Made by a program: the position numbers and the translations under genes. 7,065 nt of DNA from positions 1 to 7,065 of the forward strand of contig DGVT01000033.1 of the NCBI GenBank assembly GCA_002395965.1. Reading direction: 5' to 3'. Below, piece after piece: positions 1-5,747 of this stretch. The stretch's first letter is position 1, and the number at the start of each line of letters is the position of its first letter. The notes below the pieces were generated by a model that was given only the letters and a program-made list of their open reading frames with translations, made no database searches and had not been told where the DNA came from. The DNA is from Porphyromonadaceae bacterium UBA4277. Its GTDB lineage: Bacteria > Bacteroidota > Bacteroidia > Bacteroidales > Muribaculaceae.

Positions 1-263
1 AACTCTTCGTTGTTAATATCTTGTTTCTCTTTCTTTCAAAAGATTGTAAAGAAACAACACACACTCAGAGCAGCTCCGTGAATCAGGCGTCGCAAATTTA
101 CTGTGTTATACCTATAAAGAATTTTAGTGACGAGAGCCTCAGAATTCCTATTCCTTGTCTCTTATTACTACATTCCATCATTGCAAACATTTCAAAGAAC
201 TCTCGCCAAAACTGGCGTCAAAAAAATCGCTCACTCATTTTTCAAGTCGTGAGGCGAAATCGT
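1..263. other. AT-rich intergenic sequence, no gene recognised
   Basis: I see no convincing protein gene here. The only long open frame runs rightward from a TTG codon near 21 to 287. Its product is low in complexity, has no recognisable motif, and ends in the promoter-like zone, so I treat it as chance. A possible extra leftward -7 box (TAAATTTGC on the minus strand, 92-100) has no matching -33 TTTG at the usual distance. The stretch is best read as the leader of a leftward gene that starts beyond the left edge, but that gene is not visible. Confidence 0.5.
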
Positions 264-264
264 T

Positions 265-298
265 GCAAAATTACAACCGATTTTTGACATGGCCAAAT
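265..298 (-). promoter_or_regulatory. Leftward Bacteroidetes-type promoter P1
   Basis: Read on the minus strand, TTTG (294-297) is followed 20 nt later by TAATTTTGC (265-273). This fits the Bacteroidetes sigma form of a -33 TTTG and a -7 TAnnTTTGY separated by about 19-21 nt. Transcription would begin near 258 and run out of the left edge. A GTTG-N8-CAAC dyad (262-277) overlaps the -7 box and could be an operator, but such short dyads arise easily by chance. The same construction recurs 103 bp to the right (P2). Confidence 0.5.
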
Positions 299-335
299 TT
301 TTGACCGATTTTTTTTCAAAAATTTTTCAGGATGC

Positions 336-345
336 GGTTGCAACC
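336..345. promoter_or_regulatory. Perfect 10-bp palindrome GGTTGCAACC
   Basis: The palindrome lies between the two leftward promoter motifs, about 16-25 nt downstream of the predicted P2 start. It shares the GTTG/CAAC half-sites with the dyad over the P1 -7 box. A repressor site is possible. The palindrome is short, so this is only a suggestion. Confidence 0.2.
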
Positions 346-367
346 CTGTAGTTTTCGTTTTGCGGGT

Positions 368-401
368 GCAAAATTACTGCCTCTGCACGATATGGCCAAA
401 T
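368..401 (-). promoter_or_regulatory. Leftward Bacteroidetes-type promoter P2
   Basis: This has the same architecture as P1. On the minus strand, TTTG (397-400) is followed after 20 nt by TAATTTTGC (368-376), giving a predicted start near 361. The 11 bases at the -7 end (367-377) and the 10 bases around the -33 (392-401) are identical to those of P1, while the spacer between them has largely diverged. Conservation limited to the two promoter boxes favours real promoters over a plain duplication. Confidence 0.5.
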
Positions 402-489
402 GTTTTTGCAAGTTTTTTCAAGGAAAATTTCGCTCTTAACGACAAACCTCTGAAAAACAAGACTATACATAATGTTAAATTTTGTAATC

Positions 490-519
490 AAAACGACGCA
501 GGACGGACGCTGCGTCGTT
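490..519 (-). terminator. Terminator-like hairpin, leftward
   Basis: A perfect 10-bp stem (AACGACGCAG 492-501 with CTGCGTCGTT 510-519) encloses an 8-nt loop. On the minus strand the stem runs into TTTT (490-493) before a G. No T run follows on the plus strand. The hairpin could end leftward transcripts coming from the repeat island before the P2/P1 promoters. The short T run makes it a weak intrinsic terminator, and it could instead be a structural part of the neighbouring element. Confidence 0.4.
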
Positions 520-539
520 CGCATTCAGATCACACATAG

Positions 540-577
540 TTTTTTAGACTATAAGGAACATAAGGGTCATAAGGGCT
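540..577 (+). repeat. Left terminal inverted repeat with 9-bp iterations
   Basis: After the shared end sequence come three in-phase 9-mers: ATAAGGAAC (551-559), ATAAGGGTC (560-568) and ATAAGGGCT (569-577). The right end carries the mirror set. Iterated 9-mers at both ends look like protein binding sites, for example for a transposase, but this is inference. The third unit overlaps the start of the 77-bp direct repeat. Confidence 0.7.
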
Positions 578-646
578 GACGCACGCAGCGAGGCTCCTTA
601 TTAGTGCTCGCCTACAGCGAGGATCTGATGATGACTTGATGCCGGG
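570..646 (+). repeat. 77-bp direct repeat, copy 1
   Basis: This copy matches 934-1010 without gaps at 75 of 77 positions. The differences are C589/T953 and T613/C977. Inside it, CAGCGAGG occurs twice (586-593 and 615-622), and TAAGG (570-574) can pair with CCTTA (596-600). Its 3' end forms the start of the 5' arm of the strong 642-671 hairpin, which copy 2 lacks. It has no recognised family. Confidence 0.9.
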
Positions 647-671
647 GGTGTCGCTCCGGCGACACCCCCGG
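642..671 (+). repeat. Very stable 13-bp hairpin with UCCG tetraloop
   Basis: A perfect 13-bp GC-rich stem (642-654 with 659-671) is closed by C-G around TCCG. The loop is therefore of the cUNCGg class, known for exceptional stability in RNA. No T run follows on either strand, so a terminator is unlikely. It lies at the centre of the inverted-repeat element. Confidence 0.75.
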
Positions 672-682
672 TTACTCAAATG

Positions 683-735
683 CTCGACTTCCAGTCGAGG
701 ATACCCCCCGCGATGCCGCCTATGGAACATAGCGG
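683..735 (+). repeat. Two triloop hairpins inside the element
   Basis: The first hairpin pairs CTCGACT (683-689) with AGTCGAG (693-699) around a TCC loop, 7 bp perfect. The second pairs CCGC plus TATG (716-719 and 721-724) with CATA plus GCGG (728-735) around a GAA loop, with C720 bulged. Both share the short-stem, 3-nt-loop design of the four hairpins beyond the element. Confidence 0.6.
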
Positions 736-774
736 ATGCCTTATGTGCCCTTATGTTGCTTATAGTCTAAAAAA
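736..774 (-). repeat. Right terminal inverted repeat with iterated units
   Basis: Read on the minus strand, the repeat gives the shared end TTTTTTAGACTATAAG. The iterated units are ATAAGCAAC (755-763), ATAAGGGCAC (745-754, one base longer) and ATAAGGCAT (736-744). They mirror the left end imperfectly, which suggests the two ends have drifted. Confidence 0.7.
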
Positions 775-791
775 TGCTGTGAAACCTCGTT

Positions 792-927
792 CGGCTGGAT
801 TTGCAATCCGGCCGCCAGGTAACCTGCGGATTTGCAATCCGCCACCCCGTGAGGGCTACCGATGTGCCGGGACGGAACGGGGATTGAAAATCCCCAGTTA
901 AGCCCTGGCGGATTATAAATCCACCAG
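792..927 (+). repeat. Array of four triloop hairpins with compensated stems
   Basis: Four hairpins share the plan GGATT, 3-nt loop, AATCC. The first (792-814) has 10 bp with one G-T pair and loop TGC. The second (826-842) has 7 bp and loop TGC. The third (879-895) has 7 bp and loop GAA, extendable by AAC/GTT across a bulged A896. The fourth (905-927) has 10 positions with one C-A mismatch and loop ATA. Outer stem bases differ between hairpins but mostly still pair, which points to selection for folding or palindromic binding rather than primary sequence. The array lies between the inverted-repeat element and the second 77-bp repeat. The short open frame across it (680-901) is probably not a gene. 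Confidence 0.65.
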
Positions 928-933
928 AACTGG

Positions 934-1010
934 TAAGGGCTGACGCACGCAGTGAGGCTCCTTATTAGTGCTCGCCCACAGCGAGGATCTGATGATGACT
1001 TGATGCCGGG
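934..1010 (+). repeat. 77-bp direct repeat, copy 2
   Basis: This is the second copy, 364 bp from the first and in the same orientation, 75 of 77 identical. It is preceded by CTGG instead of the iterated end and followed by unrelated sequence instead of the UCCG hairpin, so only the 77-bp core is duplicated. AGCCC at 901-905 could pair with GGGCT at 937-941, linking the last array hairpin to this copy. From 1011 to 1119 I see nothing definite. Confidence 0.9.
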
Positions 1011-1119
1011 AGGGCTATTGCTACTGTCTTTTTTCGGCTATGGGGCACTTGGGGGATGGTTCACATCGGCATCGCATTCCGGCTGCTGCATTTGCCCGGC
1101 TAAAGAGCTCAACTTTCAT

Positions 1120-1158
1120 AAAAAATCAGTGGCGCACCCATTGTGCGTCACTGATTTT
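1120..1158 (-). terminator. Intrinsic terminator of the glycogen operon
   Basis: A 16-bp stem (1122-1137 with 1143-1158, one G-T pair) encloses the 5-nt loop CCATT. On the minus strand it runs into TTTTTT (1120-1125), the classic rho-independent form. It starts 58 nt downstream of the phosphorylase stop codon and should end the leftward transcript before the repeat island. A smaller 7-bp hairpin (1194-1217) touches the stop codon itself. Confidence 0.85.
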
Positions 1159-1216
1159 GAATTATTGCCAGGTAGTGGCTTTGAATGATGGCTGTTGCCG
1201 CGTGCAATGCCGGCAA

Positions 1217-3775
1217 CTATACCCACTTGACAAATGCGAAGTCCTGGCGATGCGGCAGCTTATCGTTCCATGGGAAAACGCGGAATGCGTAACGGAACAT
1301 ACCTGAATACTTCACGTCGTGGCGCATGCGATAGGTGAATATGTCGCCGTCGCGGGCCACCACTTCGAATGGGATTGCGGCATGGAAGTGTGTGTCGCCA
1401 TCTTCCTCTTTATAAACCACCATCTCAACGCCGATACTGTCGCCCAGTCCGGCCGTGTCGAGGCACAGCGAGGCTTCAAGTCCCTCGCCATTGCTCATGG
1501 CATTGTGCATTGTGTCGCTCAACTTGATGTCGCCACACAGCTTGACGGCATCCCAGTGAGCAGCCACATTCTCTTTCCACTGCACAATTTCGCGCGCCAT
1601 GGCATAGTTGTCGGCCACGAGCTTTGCCGAGCGCTCGGCCTCGGGGCGATAGAAGCGGTCGAAATAGTCACGCATCATGCGCGACATTGTGTAGTTGGGC
1701 GCAATATGCCCTATCGAGTTCTTGATAAACTGTATCCACTCGGGAGAGTAGCCCTTGCTATTCTTTGCAAAGTATAGAGGAATTATCTCGTTCTCGAGCA
1801 TGGAGTAGATGGTAGCCGAGTCGAGCTTGTCCTGCTGAGCCTGGTCGGTATAGGTGCGCTTAGCGGTGAGTGCCCATCCGGCTCCCTCGCGGTAGCCTTC
1901 ATACCACCATCCATCGAGCACCGAGAAGTTGAGCAGTCCGTTCATTTCGGCTTTTTCACCCGACGTGCCCGAAGCCTCCAACGGTCGTGTGGGCGTATTC
2001 AGCCAGATGTCAACTCCGGTTATGAGTCGTTTAGAGACTGTCATGTCGTAGTTTTCCAGGAAGATAATCTTTCCGAGGAACTCCGGCATCTTCGATATCT
2101 CGATAATTCGCTTGATCAGGTCCTGACCGGCACCGTCGGCGGGGTGAGCCTTGCCGGCATAGATGAACTGCACGGGGAATTTCTCGTTATTGACAATCTT
2201 AGAGAGGCGGTTAAGGTCGTTAAAGAGCAGATAGGCTCGCTTGTAGGTGGCAAAGCGGCGTGCAAAGCCTATGAGCAGCGCATGGGGGTTGATCTTATCG
2301 ACAATCGACATGATGCGCGTGGGGTCGCCCTGGTTTTTCAGCCAGTTGGCTGTGAAGTCACGGCGCACAAAGTTGATGAACTTATTCTTCAGCTGCATGC
2401 GCAGATCCCATATTTCTTCGTCGGGCACGCTGAAGATGGGCGCCCAGGTCTTCTCGTCTTCCTGGCTCTCAAGATAGTTTTTGCCAAACTTGCGTGCATA
2501 GAACGCCTTCCACTCGCTTGCGGCCCATGTGGGCATGTGCACACCATTAGTTACATAGCCCACGTGCGACTCCTCGGGTGCATAGCCCTTCCATACACCT
2601 TGGAACATCTTGCGCGACACCTGGCCATGAAGCCAGCTCACGCCGTTAGACTCTTGCGTGGTGTTGAGTGCAAACACGCTCATCGAGAAGCGCTCGTTGC
2701 TGTCGGGGGTTTCGCGGCCCATGTTCATCAGGTCTTGCCATGAGATACCCAACTTAGAGGGGAACTCACCCATGTATTTACCGAAAAGGCCTTCGTCAAA
2801 GTAGTCGTGTCCTGCCGGCACCGGGGTGTGAACAGTGTAGAGCGATGATGCGCGCACCACCTCGAGGGCTTCGTTGAAGCTCAAGCCATCGTCTTGCACA
2901 TAGTCCACCAGGCGCTGCAGGTTGAGCAGGGCAGCGTGGCCTTCGTTGCAGTGATAGATGTCGTGCTTGATTCCCAGACGCTTGAGCATTAGCACGCCAC
3001 CGATGCCGAGCAGATATTCCTGCTTGATGCGGTTTTCCCAGTCGCCACCATAGAGCTTATGGGTGATTGGGCGGTCGTACTCGCTATTCTGGTCAATATC
3101 AGTGTCGAGCAGATAGAGTTTCATGCGTCCCACATTCACCCGCCAAATGTTGGCAAAGATAATGCGGCCGGGATATGGCACTTCGAGCACCATCTGATGG
3201 CCATGCTCGTCAAGCACGGGCTCTATGGGCAGCTGATTGAAGTTCTGCGGCTCATAGTTGGCTATTTGCTGGCCATCCATCGAGAGGGTCTGTGTGAAAT
3301 ACCCATATCGGTACAAGAATCCCACGGCAGTCATGTCCACACAGCGGTCGCTGGCTTCTTTAATATAGTCACCGGCCAAGATGCCCAGTCCACCAGAGTA
3401 GATTTTCAAGGCATTGCACAGGCCATATTCCATGCTGAAGTAAGATATCGACGGAATATCGGTGCGCATGGGCACTTTCATGTATTCCTTGAAGTGCTCA
3501 TAGACAGTGTCGATGCGGCGCATCATTGCCTCATCGGCTATGATTTCGTCGAAACGCGACGATTTCATCTTTTGCAGTAGCATGACCGGGTTTTCGCCGG
3601 TTGCCCGCCACAGGTCGCGGTCCAGATCATGGAACAGTGATTTTCCCTCACTATTCCACACCCACCACAGGTTTTTCGACAGCTCCTCGAGTTTCTGCAA
3701 TTTTCCCGGGAGTTTTGATTGCACAGTCAAGTTTCTCCATTGCGGAGTGCTTGTGTTGCTAATGTTTAATTTCAT
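1217..3775 (-). CDS. glgP: Alpha-glucan (glycogen/maltodextrin) phosphorylase, GT35
   Basis: This 852-aa cytoplasmic enzyme splits terminal alpha-1,4 bonds of glycogen or maltodextrin with phosphate, releasing glucose-1-phosphate. Residues ~14-120 match the DUF3417 N-terminal domain (LEELSKNLWWVWN at 29-41) of the bacterial alpha-glucan phosphorylase branch. The GT35 core follows, with YSGGLGILAGD (126-136), CNEGH (276-280), HTPVPAGHDYF (316-326), and FARRFATYKRA (504-514). It also includes EASGTSGEK (600-608), where K608 corresponds to the Schiff-base lysine that holds pyridoxal phosphate. The position before that lysine is Glu, where other members often have Met. Residues ~735-852 form a C-terminal extension of unclear role. 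The ATG follows an AT-rich leader without a Shine-Dalgarno sequence, usual for Bacteroidetes. It is second in the operon, 31 bp after the synthase. No sign of damage is visible. Glycogen versus imported maltodextrin as main substrate cannot be decided; the neighbour favours glycogen. Confidence 0.95.
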   Translation of the reverse strand: MKLNISNTSTPQWRNLTVQSKLPGKLQKLEELSKNLWWVWNSEGKSLFHDLDRDLWRATGENPVMLLQKMKSSRFDEIIADEAMMRRIDTVYEHFKEYMKVPMRTDIPSISYFSMEYGLCNALKIYSGGLGILAGDYIKEASDRCVDMTAVGFLYRYGYFTQTLSMDGQQIANYEPQNFNQLPIEPVLDEHGHQMVLEVPYPGRIIFANIWRVNVGRMKLYLLDTDIDQNSEYDRPITHKLYGGDWENRIKQEYLLGIGGVLMLKRLGIKHDIYHCNEGHAALLNLQRLVDYVQDDGLSFNEALEVVRASSLYTVHTPVPAGHDYFDEGLFGKYMGEFPSKLGISWQDLMNMGRETPDSNERFSMSVFALNTTQESNGVSWLHGQVSRKMFQGVWKGYAPEESHVGYVTNGVHMPTWAASEWKAFYARKFGKNYLESQEDEKTWAPIFSVPDEEIWDLRMQLKNKFINFVRRDFTANWLKNQGDPTRIMSIVDKINPHALLIGFARRFATYKRAYLLFNDLNRLSKIVNNEKFPVQFIYAGKAHPADGAGQDLIKRIIEISKMPEFLGKIIFLENYDMTVSKRLITGVDIWLNTPTRPLEASGTSGEKAEMNGLLNFSVLDGWWYEGYREGAGWALTAKRTYTDQAQQDKLDSATIYSMLENEIIPLYFAKNSKGYSPEWIQFIKNSIGHIAPNYTMSRMMRDYFDRFYRPEAERSAKLVADNYAMAREIVQWKENVAAHWDAVKLCGDIKLSDTMHNAMSNGEGLEASLCLDTAGLGDSIGVEMVVYKEEDGDTHFHAAIPFEVVARDGDIFTYRMRHDVKYSGMFRYAFRVFPWNDKLPHRQDFAFVKWV

Positions 3776-3806
3776 AGAGTATTATTATAGTGTTATCTTC
3801 GTTTTA

Positions 3807-5450
3807 TTAGTTCATTCGGCCAGCCACGGCGTTGAGAGCCACCTCATAGGCCACGTCATAGTAGTGCATGAAGTGTTGCCAGTCGGCTTGTGCAGCCGTT
3901 GCGCGTGCTCGTCGCACCAGTGCTGCCACACGATTGGCATCATGGCCGTAGAAGGCCGCCATGCTTTGTGCCAGGGCGTGCACCGTTTCGTGATAATTCG
4001 AGTCGTCACGATGCAGCACATGCACTCCACTTGATGCCCGCTCGGTGCCAAATGTGTCGAGCACCCATTGTCCGAAGCCGGCCAGGTCGGTAGTGATGGT
4101 GGGAACACCGAATGCTATGCTCTCGAGCGGTGTGTAGCCCCAGGGCTCATAATAGCTTGGGAACACCGTGAGGTCAAGGCCGCACAGCACGTCGTAGTAT
4201 GTCATGTCGATAATGCCGTCGGCACCATTCAGGTAGCACGGCACATAGAACACATGCAGCAAGTCGCCTGCCACGTTGCCAAAGTTTAGGTCGCGCATTT
4301 TTCTGATCACGGCATCTTCAAACCCCTCGTGCATCACGTGGGTTGCCTGCGGACAGGGCACTCCAACCGATGAGTCGTTTGCCATGTTGGCCGCCACATC
4401 GGCACGCGGTCCTACCGTCCACGACGGCACAAGCACAAATGCCACGACACGCCGCGAAGCATGGCCTTCTTTCAGAGCTGTGCGCAGCACATTAAGTGCA
4501 TCAAGATAGGCATCAATGCCTTTATTGCGAAACTCACACCTCCCCGAAGTGGCCACAAGCATTGTGTCGTCATCGTAGGTGACACCTGTCATCGCCTTAG
4601 CCAGTGCCAAGAGGCGGCTGCGAGCTTTATCACGAGCCAGTGCATAAGCCTTTCCCTTGGGCACAAACCCACGTTCAAAGGCATTGGGCGTCACCACCGG
4701 ACGGCGGCCGAGCAACTGCTCACATTCACGCGCCGTCACCTCGCTCACCGTTGTAAACACGTCGGCGGCATGCGCCGCAGCCTTTTCAAGAGAATGCTTT
4801 GACTGCATATTTAGCTCCATGGCCATTTGGTCGCCATCGTAGCCAGCCATGTAGTCATAAAGGGGTTTACCATTACCGCAGATGCTGCGCCCTATGCTTG
4901 TAGCATGAGTGGTAAACACTGTGGCCACATGCGGCAAGTGGTTCTTCACATGCAGAAGCCCCATGCCGGTGGTCCACTCATCGAAGTGAGCTACCACTCT
5001 GCCGGCATTGCCGCCCATGTAGCCCACTATGCTTTCTATCACTAAAGCAGCACCACAGGCAAACATGCACGACTCGTCGTAGTCGCCATAACCATGAAGT
5101 GAATCCACGCCATAATGCTCCCACATCTGCGCATACAACGCATCCTTGACAGCATAAACCGAGCGGTAATCAACCAAGATGGCTATTGGCTTGCCAGGGA
5201 CATTCCACCTTCCCAGCCGCACCTTGACACCTAAGGGCAGCCCTTCATTCTGCTGCCAGGCATCAAGCGGGGTCTTGGCCGCAACAAAAAACGGCGACTC
5301 ATCACCACCGGTCCACAGGTCGGGGCCGATGAAGATTACACGATCTTTATATTGACGTTGAAGTGTCTTGGCTTTGGTCGATAATACGGCATAGATGCCG
5401 CCAACCCGATTACAGACTTCCCAACTGGTTTCAAACAAATAATCAAGCAT
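3807..5450 (-). CDS. Glycogen synthase, GT3 (eukaryote-like) family
   Basis: This 547-aa cytoplasmic enzyme extends alpha-1,4-glucan chains from a nucleotide sugar. The N-terminus, ETSWEVCNRVGGIYAV (7-22), is the GT3 signature of animal and fungal glycogen synthases, not the GT5 form of bacterial GlgA. THATSIGR (181-188) and GRCEFRNKG (303-311) also match. R304 and K310 have the spacing of the UDP-phosphate-binding Arg and Lys of yeast Gsy2. PSYYEPWGYTPLES (431-444) holds the catalytic E-x7-E pair, E435 and E443, followed by GVPTITTDLAGFG (448-460). UDP-glucose is therefore the likely donor (inference). The protein lacks the long C-terminal regulatory tail and phosphorylation segments of eukaryotic enzymes, giving ~550 rather than ~700 residues. 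It is first in the operon with glgP. The symbol is left blank because glgA properly names the GT5 enzyme. Confidence 0.93.
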   Translation of the reverse strand: MLDYLFETSWEVCNRVGGIYAVLSTKAKTLQRQYKDRVIFIGPDLWTGGDESPFFVAAKTPLDAWQQNEGLPLGVKVRLGRWNVPGKPIAILVDYRSVYAVKDALYAQMWEHYGVDSLHGYGDYDESCMFACGAALVIESIVGYMGGNAGRVVAHFDEWTTGMGLLHVKNHLPHVATVFTTHATSIGRSICGNGKPLYDYMAGYDGDQMAMELNMQSKHSLEKAAAHAADVFTTVSEVTARECEQLLGRRPVVTPNAFERGFVPKGKAYALARDKARSRLLALAKAMTGVTYDDDTMLVATSGRCEFRNKGIDAYLDALNVLRTALKEGHASRRVVAFVLVPSWTVGPRADVAANMANDSSVGVPCPQATHVMHEGFEDAVIRKMRDLNFGNVAGDLLHVFYVPCYLNGADGIIDMTYYDVLCGLDLTVFPSYYEPWGYTPLESIAFGVPTITTDLAGFGQWVLDTFGTERASSGVHVLHRDDSNYHETVHALAQSMAAFYGHDANRVAALVRRARATAAQADWQHFMHYYDVAYEVALNAVAGRMN

Positions 5451-5512
5451 AAAACGACGCTTTTTTAATGGTTCTGGTCTCGAAAAAAGTCCAAACTATC
5501 CCATTTAAGGCC

Positions 5513-5521
5513 ACAAAGTTA
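5513..5521 (-). promoter_or_regulatory. Probable -7 box of the glycogen operon
   Basis: The minus strand reads TAACTTTGT, an exact TAnnTTTGY match. It predicts a start near 5506 and a leader of about 55 nt before the synthase ATG at 5450. No TTG is visible at the expected -33 distance (around 5542-5544), so the promoter may be weak or activator-dependent. No other good -7 match is visible on this strand between 5451 and 5747. Confidence 0.5.
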
Positions 5522-5707
5522 CAAAAAAAAATCCACACTCACTGCTCATTGCCACCAGCCCGCAAACCTCGGCACACGCAATCCGGCTACACCCCAGCAC
5601 GCCACAAGCTGATTATCAAGCCTTTAACACCATGCAAACGATTGAGCTTGCAATTATTGCTTTTAATTGTTAATATTCATGCACTTTCATGATTACTAAA
5701 ATTTTAC

Positions 5708-5716
5708 TAACTTTGC
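5708..5716 (+). promoter_or_regulatory. Probable -7 box of nspC
   Basis: TAACTTTGC on the plus strand exactly fits TAnnTTTGY. It predicts a start near 5723 and a short leader of about 25 nt before the ATG at 5748. The expected -33 position (5685-5687) reads TTT rather than TTG, one mismatch. The region between the two divergent -7 boxes (5522-5707) shows no gene, strong hairpin or repeat. Confidence 0.55.
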
Positions 5717-5747
5717 CAGCACTCTACATTAATTCTCACTTAGCATC

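Larger units (their letters stand above)
540..774. mobile_element. MITE-like 235-bp element with terminal inverted repeats
   Basis: The element is bounded by imperfect inverted repeats of about 36 bp. Both begin TTTTTTAGACTATAAG when read inward, then show one mismatch, then AACATAAGGG, then a 1-nt indel. It contains no credible coding sequence. Inside are the first copy of a 77-bp direct repeat and three hairpins (642-671, 683-699, 716-735). No clear target-site duplication flanks it. The structure suits a non-autonomous miniature transposable element or a RAYT/REP-type intergenic repeat, and a structured RNA with closing terminal stem is the alternative. Small open frames on both strands (for example 530-730 minus, translating the iterated end as PYDPYVPYSL) are repeat-derived and probably not genes. 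Confidence 0.55.

Noticed and set aside
327..524. 65-codon leftward open frame
   Set aside because: It begins inside the 492-519 hairpin region, crosses the P2 promoter motif and shows no recognisable protein features.
625..631. CTGATGA in the 77-bp repeat (also 989-995), resembling the hammerhead ribozyme core or a C box
   Set aside because: The GAAA core element, the three stems and a cleavage triplet are not found at suitable distances, and C/D-box RNAs are not expected in bacteria.
540..774. Target-site duplication flanking the inverted-repeat element
   Set aside because: The bases just outside (CACATAG on the left, TGCTGTG on the right) do not form a direct repeat.
642..927. CRISPR array
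   Set aside because: The repeated units are short palindromes of varying sequence and irregular spacing (about 29-112 bp between centres). There are no constant direct repeats with equal-length spacers and no cas genes.
540..1010. Retron or diversity-generating element based on hairpin RNA
   Set aside because: No reverse transcriptase, template/variable repeat pair or accessory protein is present in the window.
530..1306. Small open frames of 66-88 codons on both strands across the repeat island
   Set aside because: Their translations mirror inverted and direct repeats (for example PY-rich repeats ending in SLKN), have no domain, overlap each other, and lack a convincing promoter and start.
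1319..4802. Long rightward open frames (up to 199 codons) opposite the glycogen genes
   Set aside because: They are antisense shadows of two intact, motif-rich enzymes. Their products are rich in His, Ala and Val and show no family motif.
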